This document shows, piece after piece, positions 1 to 7,563 of a DNA stretch of 64,000 nt (the stretch's first letter is position 1; every line of letters starts with the position of its first letter). Below the pieces are notes generated by a model, which was not told where the DNA came from, did no database searches, and worked only from the letters and a program-made list of their open reading frames with translations. The stretch is from Corynebacterium genitalium ATCC 33030 (lineage in GTDB: Bacteria > Actinomycetota > Actinomycetes > Mycobacteriales > Mycobacteriaceae), in the NCBI RefSeq assembly GCF_000143825.1, contig NZ_CM000961.1, positions 620,001 to 684,000 of the forward strand, in the 5' to 3' direction. Both the position numbers and the translations under genes were made by a program.

Positions 1-1
1 C

Positions 2-370
2 GGCTTCCTGTGGCACATCGGTCTGCTGACCTACATGGTGTCCAACAACGTGTGGACGCTGGTGCAGACCAAGCTCGTCTTCGACAAGATGGACAAAGAA
101 GAGGCCGCTGAGGAAGAGGCTAAGCGCGAAGCGCGCCGCGCTTCTGCCCCGCAGGTTGGCGCACGCAAGGTGGATAACCGTTCCAAGAAGCAGCGCGCCA
201 AGGACGCACAGAACCAGGCCCGGACCAACGCGAACACGAACCACCCGGAAGGTGTGACTGAGCCGGAAGAGCAATCGGAACCGCAGCCGGAACAGAAGAC
301 CCGCCAGCAAATCCAGAACGAGCTGAGCAAGAACAACAAGAGCAAGAAGAAAAAGAAGAAGGGGAAGTAG
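2..370 (+). CDS. yidC: membrane protein insertase YidC, C-terminal part (5' end outside window)
   Basis: Inserts and folds inner-membrane proteins, alone or with Sec. The frame is open from the left edge and begins with GFLWHIGLL, then TYMVSNNVWTLVQ, which matches the last transmembrane helix of the YidC/Oxa1 core. A very charged cytoplasmic tail of about 85 residues follows, rich in Glu/Arg/Lys and ending in a run of lysines, as in other actinobacterial YidC proteins. The 5' part lies left of the window, so length and start are unknown. The stop is one base from the rsmG start, and no jag/R3H gene lies between them. Confidence 0.9.
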   Translation, partial: GFLWHIGLLTYMVSNNVWTLVQTKLVFDKMDKEEAAEEEAKREARRASAPQVGARKVDNRSKKQRAKDAQNQARTNANTNHPEGVTEPEEQSEPQPEQKTRQQIQNELSKNNKSKKKKKKGK

Positions 371-371
371 G

Positions 372-983
372 GTGCCTGACGTCGCAGCGGAGATCTTCGG
401 GGACCGTCTGCCGTTGGCGCAGGCGTACCACGACTCGCTGGCCACGACTGCCGCGCAGCGCGGCTTCATCGGCCCGAAGGAAGTTCCCCGTCTGTGGGAC
501 CGGCACATCTTCAACTGCGCCGTGATCGGCGAGGCCTTCAAGGAAGGCCAGCGCATCGCGGACATCGGTTCTGGCGCTGGCCTGCCGGGCATCCCGCTGG
601 CCATTGCGCGCCCCGACCTGGACATCACCCTCATCGAGCCGCTGCTCAAGCGCTCCACCTACCTCGGCGAAGTCGTTGAAGAACTCGGGCTAGACAACGT
701 GACCGTTATTCGTGGTCGTGCAGAAGAGCAGAAAAAGATGCTTTTCGACGCTGTGACATCCCGCGCCGTCGCCCCCCTGGGCAAATTGGCGTCCTGGTCG
801 CTTCCGTTGGTGCGCCCGGGAGGTGCGATGGTGGCGATGAAGGGGGCGTCGGTAAGCGAAGAGCTGGAACGCGACGCGAAACAGATCGCGAAAGCTGGCG
901 GCGTTGATGCCGATATTTTCACTGTTGGTGAGGGTGTTTTGGACCAACCCACAACCATGATCCGCATTGTCCGGTCCGCTTAG
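372..983 (+). CDS. rsmG: 16S rRNA (guanine527-N7)-methyltransferase RsmG (GidB)
   Basis: Uses S-adenosylmethionine to methylate N7 of G527 in 16S rRNA; loss gives low-level streptomycin resistance in related bacteria. The 203-residue protein has a Rossmann-type SAM motif, IADIGSGAGLPGIPLA (about residues 63-78), followed by a strand ending in ITLIEP, whose acidic residue should contact the ribose of SAM. VTSRAVAPL near residue 130 is typical of GidB. The GTG start lies directly after the yidC stop, so the two are probably co-transcribed. parA follows within a few bases, the usual yidC-gidB-parAB arrangement. Confidence 0.95.
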   Translation: MPDVAAEIFGDRLPLAQAYHDSLATTAAQRGFIGPKEVPRLWDRHIFNCAVIGEAFKEGQRIADIGSGAGLPGIPLAIARPDLDITLIEPLLKRSTYLGEVVEELGLDNVTVIRGRAEEQKKMLFDAVTSRAVAPLGKLASWSLPLVRPGGAMVAMKGASVSEELERDAKQIAKAGGVDADIFTVGEGVLDQPTTMIRIVRSA

Positions 984-996
984 TACTCTGTCAAGT

Positions 997-1941
997 ATGT
1001 GGGATGACACTCCGATCGGCGCCGCTGCCCAGCGCGCCGCGCAGATGAACTCGAACAGCACCTCCGTGCCCAAGCCGGAGAAGCCGCGCGTGTTCACGGT
1101 GGCTAACCAGAAGGGCGGTGTGGGTAAAACCACCACGTCCGTGAACCTGGCTGCTTCGCTTGCGCGGATGGGCCGCAAGGTGCTGGTCGTGGACTTGGAC
1201 CCCCAGGGCAATGCGTCGACAGCACTCGGTGCCGCACACCGCGACGGGGAGACCTCCAGCTATGAGCTCCTCATCGGCGACGCGACGGCGGCAGAAGCGC
1301 TGCAGCGCTCCACCGATAACCAGAACCTGTGGTGCATCCCGGCGACGATTGACCTGGCCGGTGCGGAGATCGAGCTGGTCAGCGTCGTACGCCGCGAATA
1401 CCGCCTCGCGGATGCGCTGCACAGCGAGTTCCTGGAAGAGTACGGCTTCGACTACGTCTTCGTGGACTGCCCGCCATCGTTGGGCCTACTGACGATTAAC
1501 GCGATGAACGCGGTGGATGAGGTGCTCATTCCGATCCAGTGCGAGTACTACGCGCTCGAGGGTGTGGGCCAGCTGCTGAACAACATCGCGATGATCCGCC
1601 AGGCCCTGAACCCGAACCTGCACATTTCGGCCGTCCTGCTGACGATGTACGACGGCCGCACGAAGCTCGCGGAGCAGGTCGCCGAGGAGGTTCGCGGCCA
1701 GTTCGGCGACGTGGTGCTGCGCAATGTGATCCCGCGTTCAGTGAAGGTGTCGGAGGCGCCGGGTTTCGGCCAAACTGTCATCGATTACGATGCCGGTTCG
1801 ACCGGCGCGCTGGCGTACTTCGACGCGGCGAAGGAGCTGGCTACCCGCGGCGACTACCAGCCGCACTCGAGCACCGGGCCGATCGGCGTCAGCCCTGAGA
1901 TTGCGGAACAACTTGGTGATTCGGGCGAGGAAGAGGATTAA
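997..1941 (+). CDS. parA: chromosome partitioning ATPase ParA
   Basis: Deviant-Walker P-loop ATPase that binds DNA non-specifically and moves ParB-parS complexes, so that newly copied origins separate. After a short leader, FTVANQKGGVGKTTTSVNL carries the Walker A motif with both lysines (around residues 39-46 of the 314-residue form). VLVVDLDPQGNAS is switch I and FVDCPPSLGLLT is Walker B. I chose ATG 997; an in-frame TTG at 967 would add ten residues and overlap rsmG. Neither has a strong ribosome site. parB follows after three bases. The parS sites at 22-34 kb are its likely centromere. Confidence 0.93.
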   Translation: MWDDTPIGAAAQRAAQMNSNSTSVPKPEKPRVFTVANQKGGVGKTTTSVNLAASLARMGRKVLVVDLDPQGNASTALGAAHRDGETSSYELLIGDATAAEALQRSTDNQNLWCIPATIDLAGAEIELVSVVRREYRLADALHSEFLEEYGFDYVFVDCPPSLGLLTINAMNAVDEVLIPIQCEYYALEGVGQLLNNIAMIRQALNPNLHISAVLLTMYDGRTKLAEQVAEEVRGQFGDVVLRNVIPRSVKVSEAPGFGQTVIDYDAGSTGALAYFDAAKELATRGDYQPHSSTGPIGVSPEIAEQLGDSGEEED

Positions 1942-1944
1942 ACC

Positions 1945-2955
1945 ATGGCGGAGCAACCGAAGAAGAACAACAAAGGCGGTCTGGGCAAAGGCTTGGCCGC
2001 GCTCATCCCGTCTAACGCGGACCACCACCAGAAGACGGGTCCGCTGGGTGACGGCGCGGCCGACGTGATCATTGGCAAGAAAGACGCCCCGAAGAGGCTC
2101 AAGGGGGCCCCGAGCATCCCCGCCCCGGTCGCCCCGACGGCGACGGTGGCAGACTCGATCGGTGCGAGCTACCAAGAAATCCCTATCGGGGACATCTTCC
2201 CCAACGCCAAGCAGCCCCGCAGCGTCTTCGACGAGGATGAGCTCGCCGAGCTGGTCCACTCCATCAAGGAGTTCGGCCTGCTGCAGCCGGTTGTGGTCCG
2301 CCCGGCGGCGGACGGCTTCGAGCTCATCATGGGTGAGCGCCGCTGGCGTGCTGGCTCCAAGGCGGGGCTGAAACGCATTCCCGCGATCGTGCGGGACACC
2401 TCCGACGAAGACATGCTGCGCGACGCCCTGCTGGAGAACATTCACCGCGTCCAGCTCAACCCGCTCGAAGAGGCCGCTGCCTACCAGCAGCTGCTCGAGG
2501 AGTTCGGTGTCACCCAGGAGCAGCTCGCCGACCGTCTCGGGCGCTCCCGCCCGGTGATCACCAACTCGATCCGTTTGCTCAACCTGCCGGTGCCGGTGCA
2601 GCGCCGCGTCGCCGCCGGTGTGTTGAGCGCCGGCCACGCCCGCGCACTGCTGGGCGTCAAGGTGGGCCCGGAGGCTCAGGAGCAGCTCGCCGACCGCATC
2701 GTTGCCGAAGGTCTGTCTGTGCGCGCCACGGAGGAAGCCGTCACGCTGTTGAACAAGAACGGCGCGATGCCCGAAAAGACCAAGCGCGAGCCAGCACCGC
2801 AGCCGGAGTTCCTGTCCCAGGCCGCCGAGCGCCTCGCTGACGAATGGGACACCAAAGTCTCCGTCACCATGGGCAAGCGCAAAGGCAAGATCGTCGTCGA
2901 ATTCGGCGACCGCGACGACTTCGAACGCATCATGGGGCTCATCGAGGGCGCATGA
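1945..2955 (+). CDS. parB: chromosome partitioning protein ParB (CTPase, parS-binding)
   Basis: Binds parS sites, loads as a CTP-dependent clamp and works with ParA. At 336 residues it is normal length for the family. The N-terminal [12 protein letters not shown] segment (residues 10-21) is the conserved ParA-interacting region. The ParB/Srx domain starts at the [14 protein letters not shown] box near residue 75 and has the nucleotide-binding GERRWRAG motif near residue 131. The HTH region ([24 protein letters not shown]) follows, and the C-terminal third should dimerise. The stop overlaps the next gene in ATGA. Confidence 0.95.
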   Translation: MAEQPKKNNKGGLGKGLAALIPSNADHHQKTGPLGDGAADVIIGKKDAPKRLKGAPSIPAPVAPTATVADSIGASYQEIPIGDIFPNAKQPRSVFDEDELAELVHSIKEFGLLQPVVVRPAADGFELIMGERRWRAGSKAGLKRIPAIVRDTSDEDMLRDALLENIHRVQLNPLEEAAAYQQLLEEFGVTQEQLADRLGRSRPVITNSIRLLNLPVPVQRRVAAGVLSAGHARALLGVKVGPEAQEQLADRIVAEGLSVRATEEAVTLLNKNGAMPEKTKREPAPQPEFLSQAAERLADEWDTKVSVTMGKRKGKIVVEFGDRDDFERIMGLIEGA

Positions 2956-3587
2956 GCCTGCCCCGGGCCAGCGTTGTCGCGCTCACCTCGTCCACGCTGA
3001 GCAACCTGCACCCGCAGGCCGCGCGCAGCGTGTTCTGGGAACTCGACCCCCTCAGCGAGAACTACCAAGGCATCGACTCCCAGATGGACAAGTCGGCCTG
3101 GTTGCTCGCGTTGGTGTACGAGCAGAAAACGGCCGGGTTCTCGATCGTCGATAAGCGGGCGCATGCCACCTTGCTGATGTGCCCGCCTTCGGCCGCTCCT
3201 GGGGCTGTGCGCCTACCCACCGCGCCTGTCTCCGCCGACGCGTACTGCCTGACCAGCTTGCATATCGACGCAGCTTTCGCGGGCATCGGTTGGGAGGCAG
3301 TGCTTGTCGACGCCGCAGTGGTCGCCCTCACTTCCCGCGGCCTCCCCGCAGTCGAAGCATTCGGGGTGAAGGCGGATTTCACGCACGAGCTGACGGGGAT
3401 TTGCAAAACCATCGTCGAGCACGGGGAGCAGATCGGCTTGATGCCGGTCGAGGTGCTCGAGTCGGCGGGCTTCAAGATCGTTGCCGATCACCCCGTCATT
3501 CCACGTCTGCGCCTAGAGCTGCCGCCGGAACAGGGGCTGCTTAGCGAGGCCGAGATTGCTGAGCTTCTCGCTCAAGCCCCCATTTAG
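2952..3587 (+). CDS. GNAT-like N-acetyltransferase family protein downstream of parB
   Basis: A 211-residue protein whose ATG overlaps the parB stop (ATGA), so it is translationally coupled to parAB. Genes in this position in corynebacteria and mycobacteria are annotated as GNAT-family acetyltransferases. The pattern fits: an N-terminal FWELDP segment, a central strand with [25 protein letters not shown] resembling the acetyl-CoA-binding region, and a [17 protein letters not shown] strand near the end. I see no clear R/QxxGxA pyrophosphate loop, so the activity is inferred. Its 3' end overlaps the convergent hydrolase gene by 47 bases. It contains one copy of the 11-mer (3146-3156). Confidence 0.65.
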   Translation: MSLPRASVVALTSSTLSNLHPQAARSVFWELDPLSENYQGIDSQMDKSAWLLALVYEQKTAGFSIVDKRAHATLLMCPPSAAPGAVRLPTAPVSADAYCLTSLHIDAAFAGIGWEAVLVDAAVVALTSRGLPAVEAFGVKADFTHELTGICKTIVEHGEQIGLMPVEVLESAGFKIVADHPVIPRLRLELPPEQGLLSEAEIAELLAQAPI

Positions 3588-4293
3588 TCAGCTCCGCGAT
3601 CTCCATATCCCGCGGCATGAGCGGGTGCTTCGGGCCGCTGGGAATGGCTTTGACGGCCACGTCCGCCCCGTTGTCGGACGTCAGGAAGGACGAACTGTGC
3701 GGCGTCGCCCACGTGTCCGCCCTGGAGTACAGCGAGGTGTACACCACCCGCTGGTCCGTCACGGGAGCGTTGACGCCCTGCAGCTGCTCCTTCGCTCCCG
3801 GGCCGCCGAGCAGGTTGATGATCCACCACGGCACGCGCGGCACCCAGCCGCTGAAGTCCGTGCCGTAAAAGGGCGTGCCCATGGTGACCACGCGGCGGAC
3901 CTTGATGTGCTCCTCGTGCCGGTTGTTGGACACGTAATGCGCCGCGACGTTGCCGCCCTGCGAGTGCGCGATGAGATCCACCTGCTTCGCCCCGGTCGCC
4001 TCGAGGACGGTGTCAATGTTGTCGGACAGCTCCGCAACGAGGTCGAGGAACGGGCCTACTCCGTACAGCCCGGGCAGGCGCATCTTCCCGTAGTCAAAGG
4101 ACCAGACCCAGTAGCCGTTATCGCGCAGGAACTTCCCTTGGCGCCGAAACGCCGACGCCCGGCTGTGAATGCCGTGCACATACAGTACCGGGGTGTCGTG
4201 CCGGGGCAGGAAATCGGGGTCGTTGAAAATCTCCGGATGGATATCCTCGATCACATCATCGAAGACACCCTCGACCTCGTCGCGGATGCTCAC
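3541..4293 (-). CDS. alpha/beta-hydrolase, lipase-like
   Basis: A 250-residue hydrolase of the triacylglycerol-lipase type. TPVLYVHGIHSR supplies the oxyanion HG region, and LIAHSQGGNVAAHYV is the nucleophile elbow GxSxGG with Ser as catalytic residue. VVTMGTPFYGTDF is typical of this lipase group. A late HPLMPRD may supply the catalytic His. The GTG start overlaps the cwlM stop in GTGA, so the two are coupled; the longer upstream reading frame is only the shadow of cwlM. No signal peptide is visible, so it looks cytoplasmic. It is the last gene of the long minus-strand block beginning with the Nudix gene. The substrate is unknown. Confidence 0.8.
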   Translation of the reverse strand: MSIRDEVEGVFDDVIEDIHPEIFNDPDFLPRHDTPVLYVHGIHSRASAFRRQGKFLRDNGYWVWSFDYGKMRLPGLYGVGPFLDLVAELSDNIDTVLEATGAKQVDLIAHSQGGNVAAHYVSNNRHEEHIKVRRVVTMGTPFYGTDFSGWVPRVPWWIINLLGGPGAKEQLQGVNAPVTDQRVVYTSLYSRADTWATPHSSSFLTSDNGADVAVKAIPSGPKHPLMPRDMEIAELTKWGLEREAQQSRPR

Positions 4294-5468
4294 GCGCGTT
4301 CCTGACGCAGCAGTTCGGTGAACGTGAACGTGCCCGTCGGCTGGGTATCCTGTTCCAGCAGGTACAGGCGTTTCACGGCGACAACAATGGCCTCGGCGAT
4401 CGCGTCGCGCTGCGTCGGGTCCGTCACAACGGCCACGTCGTGCGGGTTGGTCAGGTAGCCCGCCACCACGGCGACGGACGGCATCTGCGTCATGCGCAAC
4501 AGCTCCCACGTGCGTCCGTGGTTGAAGCAGTTGCCCAGCGGGGTGCGGGCGACAATCTCGCGCTGGATGTAGCCAGACAGGGTCTCCCCCGTCATTGAGG
4601 ACGCGCCCAGCTCCGAACCGAAGTAGAACGTGGCCACACCGTTGGCCTTCTCGTTCTGGTAGCGGTCCAGCTGCAGAGAAATCACCAAGTCAGCGTCGAA
4701 ACTGTTGGCCAGGTCCGCGCGCGCTTTGGGCGACGGGTTGTCCCCGCGCGGGCGCGACATGATCGTCTCCATGCCGGCAGCGATCATCCGCGCCTCCACG
4801 CGCGACGCCAAGTCCCAGAGAATGTCCTCTTCAGAGATCTCCCCGTAGGGCCCCTGCACGACCGCATGCTTATCGACGTCAATATCCGGGTCGATCACCA
4901 CCCTCTTCCCCGCCAAACGCGGGCCGGCCAGGCGGACTACCTCGCGCTCGCGGATGGCCTGGGTGGACCCGCCGGTGATGCGGCGGCCGAGCAAGCTCAG
5001 CGCATGCATGGTCTCCGGGCCGCAGATCCCGTCGTCCTGGATACCGTAGTTGATCTGGTAATCCTGCAGGGCGGCGTGGGTGTCGGGGCCGAAGTGACCG
5101 TCGACACGCCCCGAGTAAAAGCCCAACTCCTGCAGCTGCTTCTGCAGCTGGCCGACATCGTCGCCGACCATGATCTGGCTCGGCTGGTACGACAGGACGC
5201 GCGCGCCCAGCGTGTAGGAGGCGTGACGCAGCTCCCGCAGCGTGATCTCATCGATATCGCCGGAGGGCAAAATGCCGCGGGATTGCTGGAAGGCTTTGAG
5301 GGTTTGGGCCAATTCATCGTCGAAAAGCATCTCTGCCTGGGAGAAGCTGCGGCGATTCCACTCGCCCACGTCACCCTCAAAGCCGGGGAGCAGCCCCAAG
5401 CGTGCGAGGGTCGAGCGGACTTCGGCGACGCGCGCGCTGGAGTCACCCACCCGATAAATACGCAACAC
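4290..5468 (-). CDS. cwlM: CwlM-like N-acetylmuramoyl-L-alanine amidase homologue, zinc ligands lost
   Basis: The 392-residue protein has two N-terminal peptidoglycan-binding repeats (about residues 1-70 and 85-165; the second is VGQLQKQLQELGFYSGRVDG) and an Amidase_3-type domain (about 190-375). Active amidases have a DPGHGG zinc motif; here the site reads VIDPDIDVDK. The second His position (usually SIHAN/SLHAN) reads VISLQLDRY. The intervening Glu (EISEED) is kept. It therefore lacks two zinc ligands and should be non-catalytic. In mycobacteria CwlM is an activator of MurA, the first peptidoglycan-precursor enzyme, controlled by PknB phosphorylation; a similar role here is inferred. GTG start after a good AAAGGTGAG ribosome site. 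Confidence 0.88.
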   Translation of the reverse strand: MLRIYRVGDSSARVAEVRSTLARLGLLPGFEGDVGEWNRRSFSQAEMLFDDELAQTLKAFQQSRGILPSGDIDEITLRELRHASYTLGARVLSYQPSQIMVGDDVGQLQKQLQELGFYSGRVDGHFGPDTHAALQDYQINYGIQDDGICGPETMHALSLLGRRITGGSTQAIREREVVRLAGPRLAGKRVVIDPDIDVDKHAVVQGPYGEISEEDILWDLASRVEARMIAAGMETIMSRPRGDNPSPKARADLANSFDADLVISLQLDRYQNEKANGVATFYFGSELGASSMTGETLSGYIQREIVARTPLGNCFNHGRTWELLRMTQMPSVAVVAGYLTNPHDVAVVTDPTQRDAIAEAIVVAVKRLYLLEQDTQPTGTFTFTELLRQERA

Positions 5469-5533
5469 TTCTCACCTTTCAGACAGTCGGCCAAATGGAC
5501 AGTCTCATAGTACTGCTATTGGTCCGGAATGGC

Positions 5534-5854
5534 TCAGAGGTGGTTGCGCACCCGGGACACGATCTCTTGCTTGGGCACCAGGCCGACGAACTCGTCGACC
5601 TTCTCGCCGCCGGAGAAGATCATGACGTTAGGGATGGACATGACCTGGAACATCGCCCCCAGGAGACGCTCCTGATCGACGTTGACTTTGGCCACCTTGA
5701 TCTGCCCGTCCATCTCTTCTGCGATCTCATCGAGAAGCGGGGACAATTTCTTGCATGGGCCGCACCATTCGGCCCAAAAGTCCACCAGGACCGGGATGTC
5801 AGACTCGACGACCTCAGACTTGAACGTCGATTGTGTGACGTTGATCGCTGTCAT
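5534..5854 (-). CDS. trxA: thioredoxin TrxA
   Basis: Small (106 residues) protein-disulfide reductase. It has the classical active site [12 protein letters not shown] (residues about 28-39) and the cis-proline region MSIPNVMIF. It receives electrons from TrxB, encoded just upstream with an ATGA overlap of start and stop. The trxB-trxA pair lies in a block led by sigM; in corynebacteria and mycobacteria SigM controls disulfide-stress genes including this pair, so SigM control is likely. A 65-base gap separates it from cwlM. Confidence 0.97.
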   Translation of the reverse strand: MTAINVTQSTFKSEVVESDIPVLVDFWAEWCGPCKKLSPLLDEIAEEMDGQIKVAKVNVDQERLLGAMFQVMSIPNVMIFSGGEKVDEFVGLVPKQEIVSRVRNHL

Positions 5855-6891
5855 GAGTGGGCCTCCAAGTAGTGCTCGGCGTCGATCGCCGCGCGGCAGC
5901 CGGAGCCGGCGGCGGTGATGGCCTGACGGTAGTAGTTGTCCACCAGGTCGCCGGCGGCGAACACGCCCGGCACTGACGTCTTGGTGCTCGGTTGATCCAC
6001 GATGACGTACCCGCCTTCGTCGGTGTCCACCTGGCCGTTCAGGAAACCGGAGCGCGGGTCGTGGCCGATGGCGACGAACATCGCGGTGGCGTCCAGCGTG
6101 GACTCCTCGCCAGTGACAGTGTCCTTGATGCGCAGGCCAGCGACCTTGCCACCGTCCTCAATGACCTCTTCCACGACGGAGTTGAGGAGGAAATCGATCT
6201 TCTCATTCTCCTTCGCACGGTCAAGCATGATCTGGGAGGCGCGGAACTCCTCGCGGCGGTGAATGATAGTCACCTTCGAGCCGAATCGGGTGAGGAAGGT
6301 CGCCTCCTCCATTGCCGAGTCGCCGCCGCCGACGACAGCAATGTGTTGGTCCTTGAAGAAGAAGCCGTCGCACGTCGCGCACGTGGACACGCCGCGGCCG
6401 GTTAGCTCCTGCTCACCCGGGATGCCCAGGTGGCGCGGAGCCGCGCCGGTGGCCAAGATGATGGCCTTGGCGGAGTAGACCTCATCGGCCACGTGGACCT
6501 TCTTGATGTCGCCGTCCAGCTCGACGCGGTCAACCATCTCAGCGCGCAGATCCGCGCCGAAGCGCTCTGCCTGTGCACGCATTTCCATCATCAGGTCCGG
6601 GCCCATGATGCCGTTTTCAAAACCGGGGTAGTTCTCCACCTCGGTGGTGTTCATCAGCTCACCGCCGAACTCGTAGCCTTCAAAGACCAGCGGTTTCAGG
6701 TCGGCGCGGGCGGTGTACAGCGCAGCGGTGTACCCGGCCGGGCCGGATCCGATGACAATGACCTCCTGCACCTCGTCCGGGTTGGCAGCCGTGGCAGCGG
6801 CCTCCTGCATCGGCTCAGTCGTCGCGGTCTCCGGAGCGAACGCGCCAAGCGCGTTGGCGGAGGGAATGTTGGGGATCTGCGGCTCAGTCAT
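5851..6891 (-). CDS. trxB: thioredoxin reductase TrxB
   Basis: FAD/NADPH enzyme that reduces thioredoxin. The 346-residue chain has an N-terminal extension of about 40 residues rich in Ala, Pro and Glu before the FAD-binding [19 protein letters not shown] motif. The redox centre is CATCDGFFF, the low-molecular-weight TrxR CxxC. The NADPH Rossmann motif [12 protein letters not shown] follows, and the C-terminal FAD motif is [10 protein letters not shown]. It overlaps trxA by four bases and starts 33 bases downstream of sigM, so the three genes should form one transcript. Confidence 0.97.
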   Translation of the reverse strand: MTEPQIPNIPSANALGAFAPETATTEPMQEAAATAANPDEVQEVIVIGSGPAGYTAALYTARADLKPLVFEGYEFGGELMNTTEVENYPGFENGIMGPDLMMEMRAQAERFGADLRAEMVDRVELDGDIKKVHVADEVYSAKAIILATGAAPRHLGIPGEQELTGRGVSTCATCDGFFFKDQHIAVVGGGDSAMEEATFLTRFGSKVTIIHRREEFRASQIMLDRAKENEKIDFLLNSVVEEVIEDGGKVAGLRIKDTVTGEESTLDATAMFVAIGHDPRSGFLNGQVDTDEGGYVIVDQPSTKTSVPGVFAAGDLVDNYYRQAITAAGSGCRAAIDAEHYLEAHS

Positions 6892-6923
6892 GGCTGTCAG
6901 TGTAGTGCTTAGGTCACGTGATC

Positions 6924-7496
6924 CTAACTAACAAGATTCACGTCCTCATCGATCATCTGCAGCAGCATGTCCCGGGCGCGGTGCCTGCGGGACTTCACTG
7001 TCCCGGGGCGCACGCCGAGCTCGCGGGCGGCGTGGTTGATGGACAGACCTGCGACGTCGATAAGCAGCAGCGCAGAACGGTTCGCGGCAGGAAGCTTGCC
7101 CAGCACCTGCATGAGCGCGAGCCTGCGGTCGAGGTGCGTCAGCGGTTCATGGGACAGAGCCCGGTTGGTGTCGGGGCTGATCTTCTCGTCGTCGTCGATG
7201 CTCACGTGGCGGCGCTTGTTGTCCGCGCGCTTGCAATGGTCGTAGCCTGCGTTGAGCACGAGGCGGCACAGCCACGTCCCCAGGCCCGATTCGCCGCGGT
7301 ACGTCTCCATCTTCACTGCTGCTTTGAGCAGCGCGTCCTGCATGACATCCTGCGCGTCATGCTCATTGCGGGTGTAGCGCAGCGCGAGCGCCCACATCTG
7401 GCGGCGGTGGCGCTGCACGATCATCGTGAACGCGCGCTGATCCCCCGCAAGATAGGCCGCCACCAGCGCTTTGTCGCTGTAGTGCTGTGCATGCAT
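6924..7496 (-). CDS. sigM: ECF RNA polymerase sigma factor SigM
   Basis: A 190-residue extracytoplasmic-function sigma factor. Region 2 is seen in [27 protein letters not shown] with [13 protein letters not shown], and region 4 in [18 protein letters not shown] with [17 protein letters not shown], its promoter -35-binding helix-turn-helix. The start is the ATG at 7496, preceded by GGGGGGA. The reading frame upstream of it is the out-of-frame end of murJ. It sits directly before trxB-trxA. No anti-sigma gene (mycobacterial rsmA) lies between sigM and trxB, as in C. glutamicum. The codons for LLLID (7055-7065) carry an 11-mer copy. Confidence 0.93.
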   Translation of the reverse strand: MHAQHYSDKALVAAYLAGDQRAFTMIVQRHRRQMWALALRYTRNEHDAQDVMQDALLKAAVKMETYRGESGLGTWLCRLVLNAGYDHCKRADNKRRHVSIDDDEKISPDTNRALSHEPLTHLDRRLALMQVLGKLPAANRSALLLIDVAGLSINHAARELGVRPGTVKSRRHRARDMLLQMIDEDVNLVS

Positions 7497-7563
7497 GGTG
7501 TCCCCCCGATTGATCCCCCTGTGCTGCACCCCGATTGTGGCACGCGCGCGCACCTGTACGCAC

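Noticed and set aside
4290..5468. Active N-acetylmuramoyl-L-alanine amidase
   Set aside because: The GHGG and SxHAN zinc ligands are replaced (DPDID and SLQLD), so the enzyme is not expected to cut peptidoglycan.
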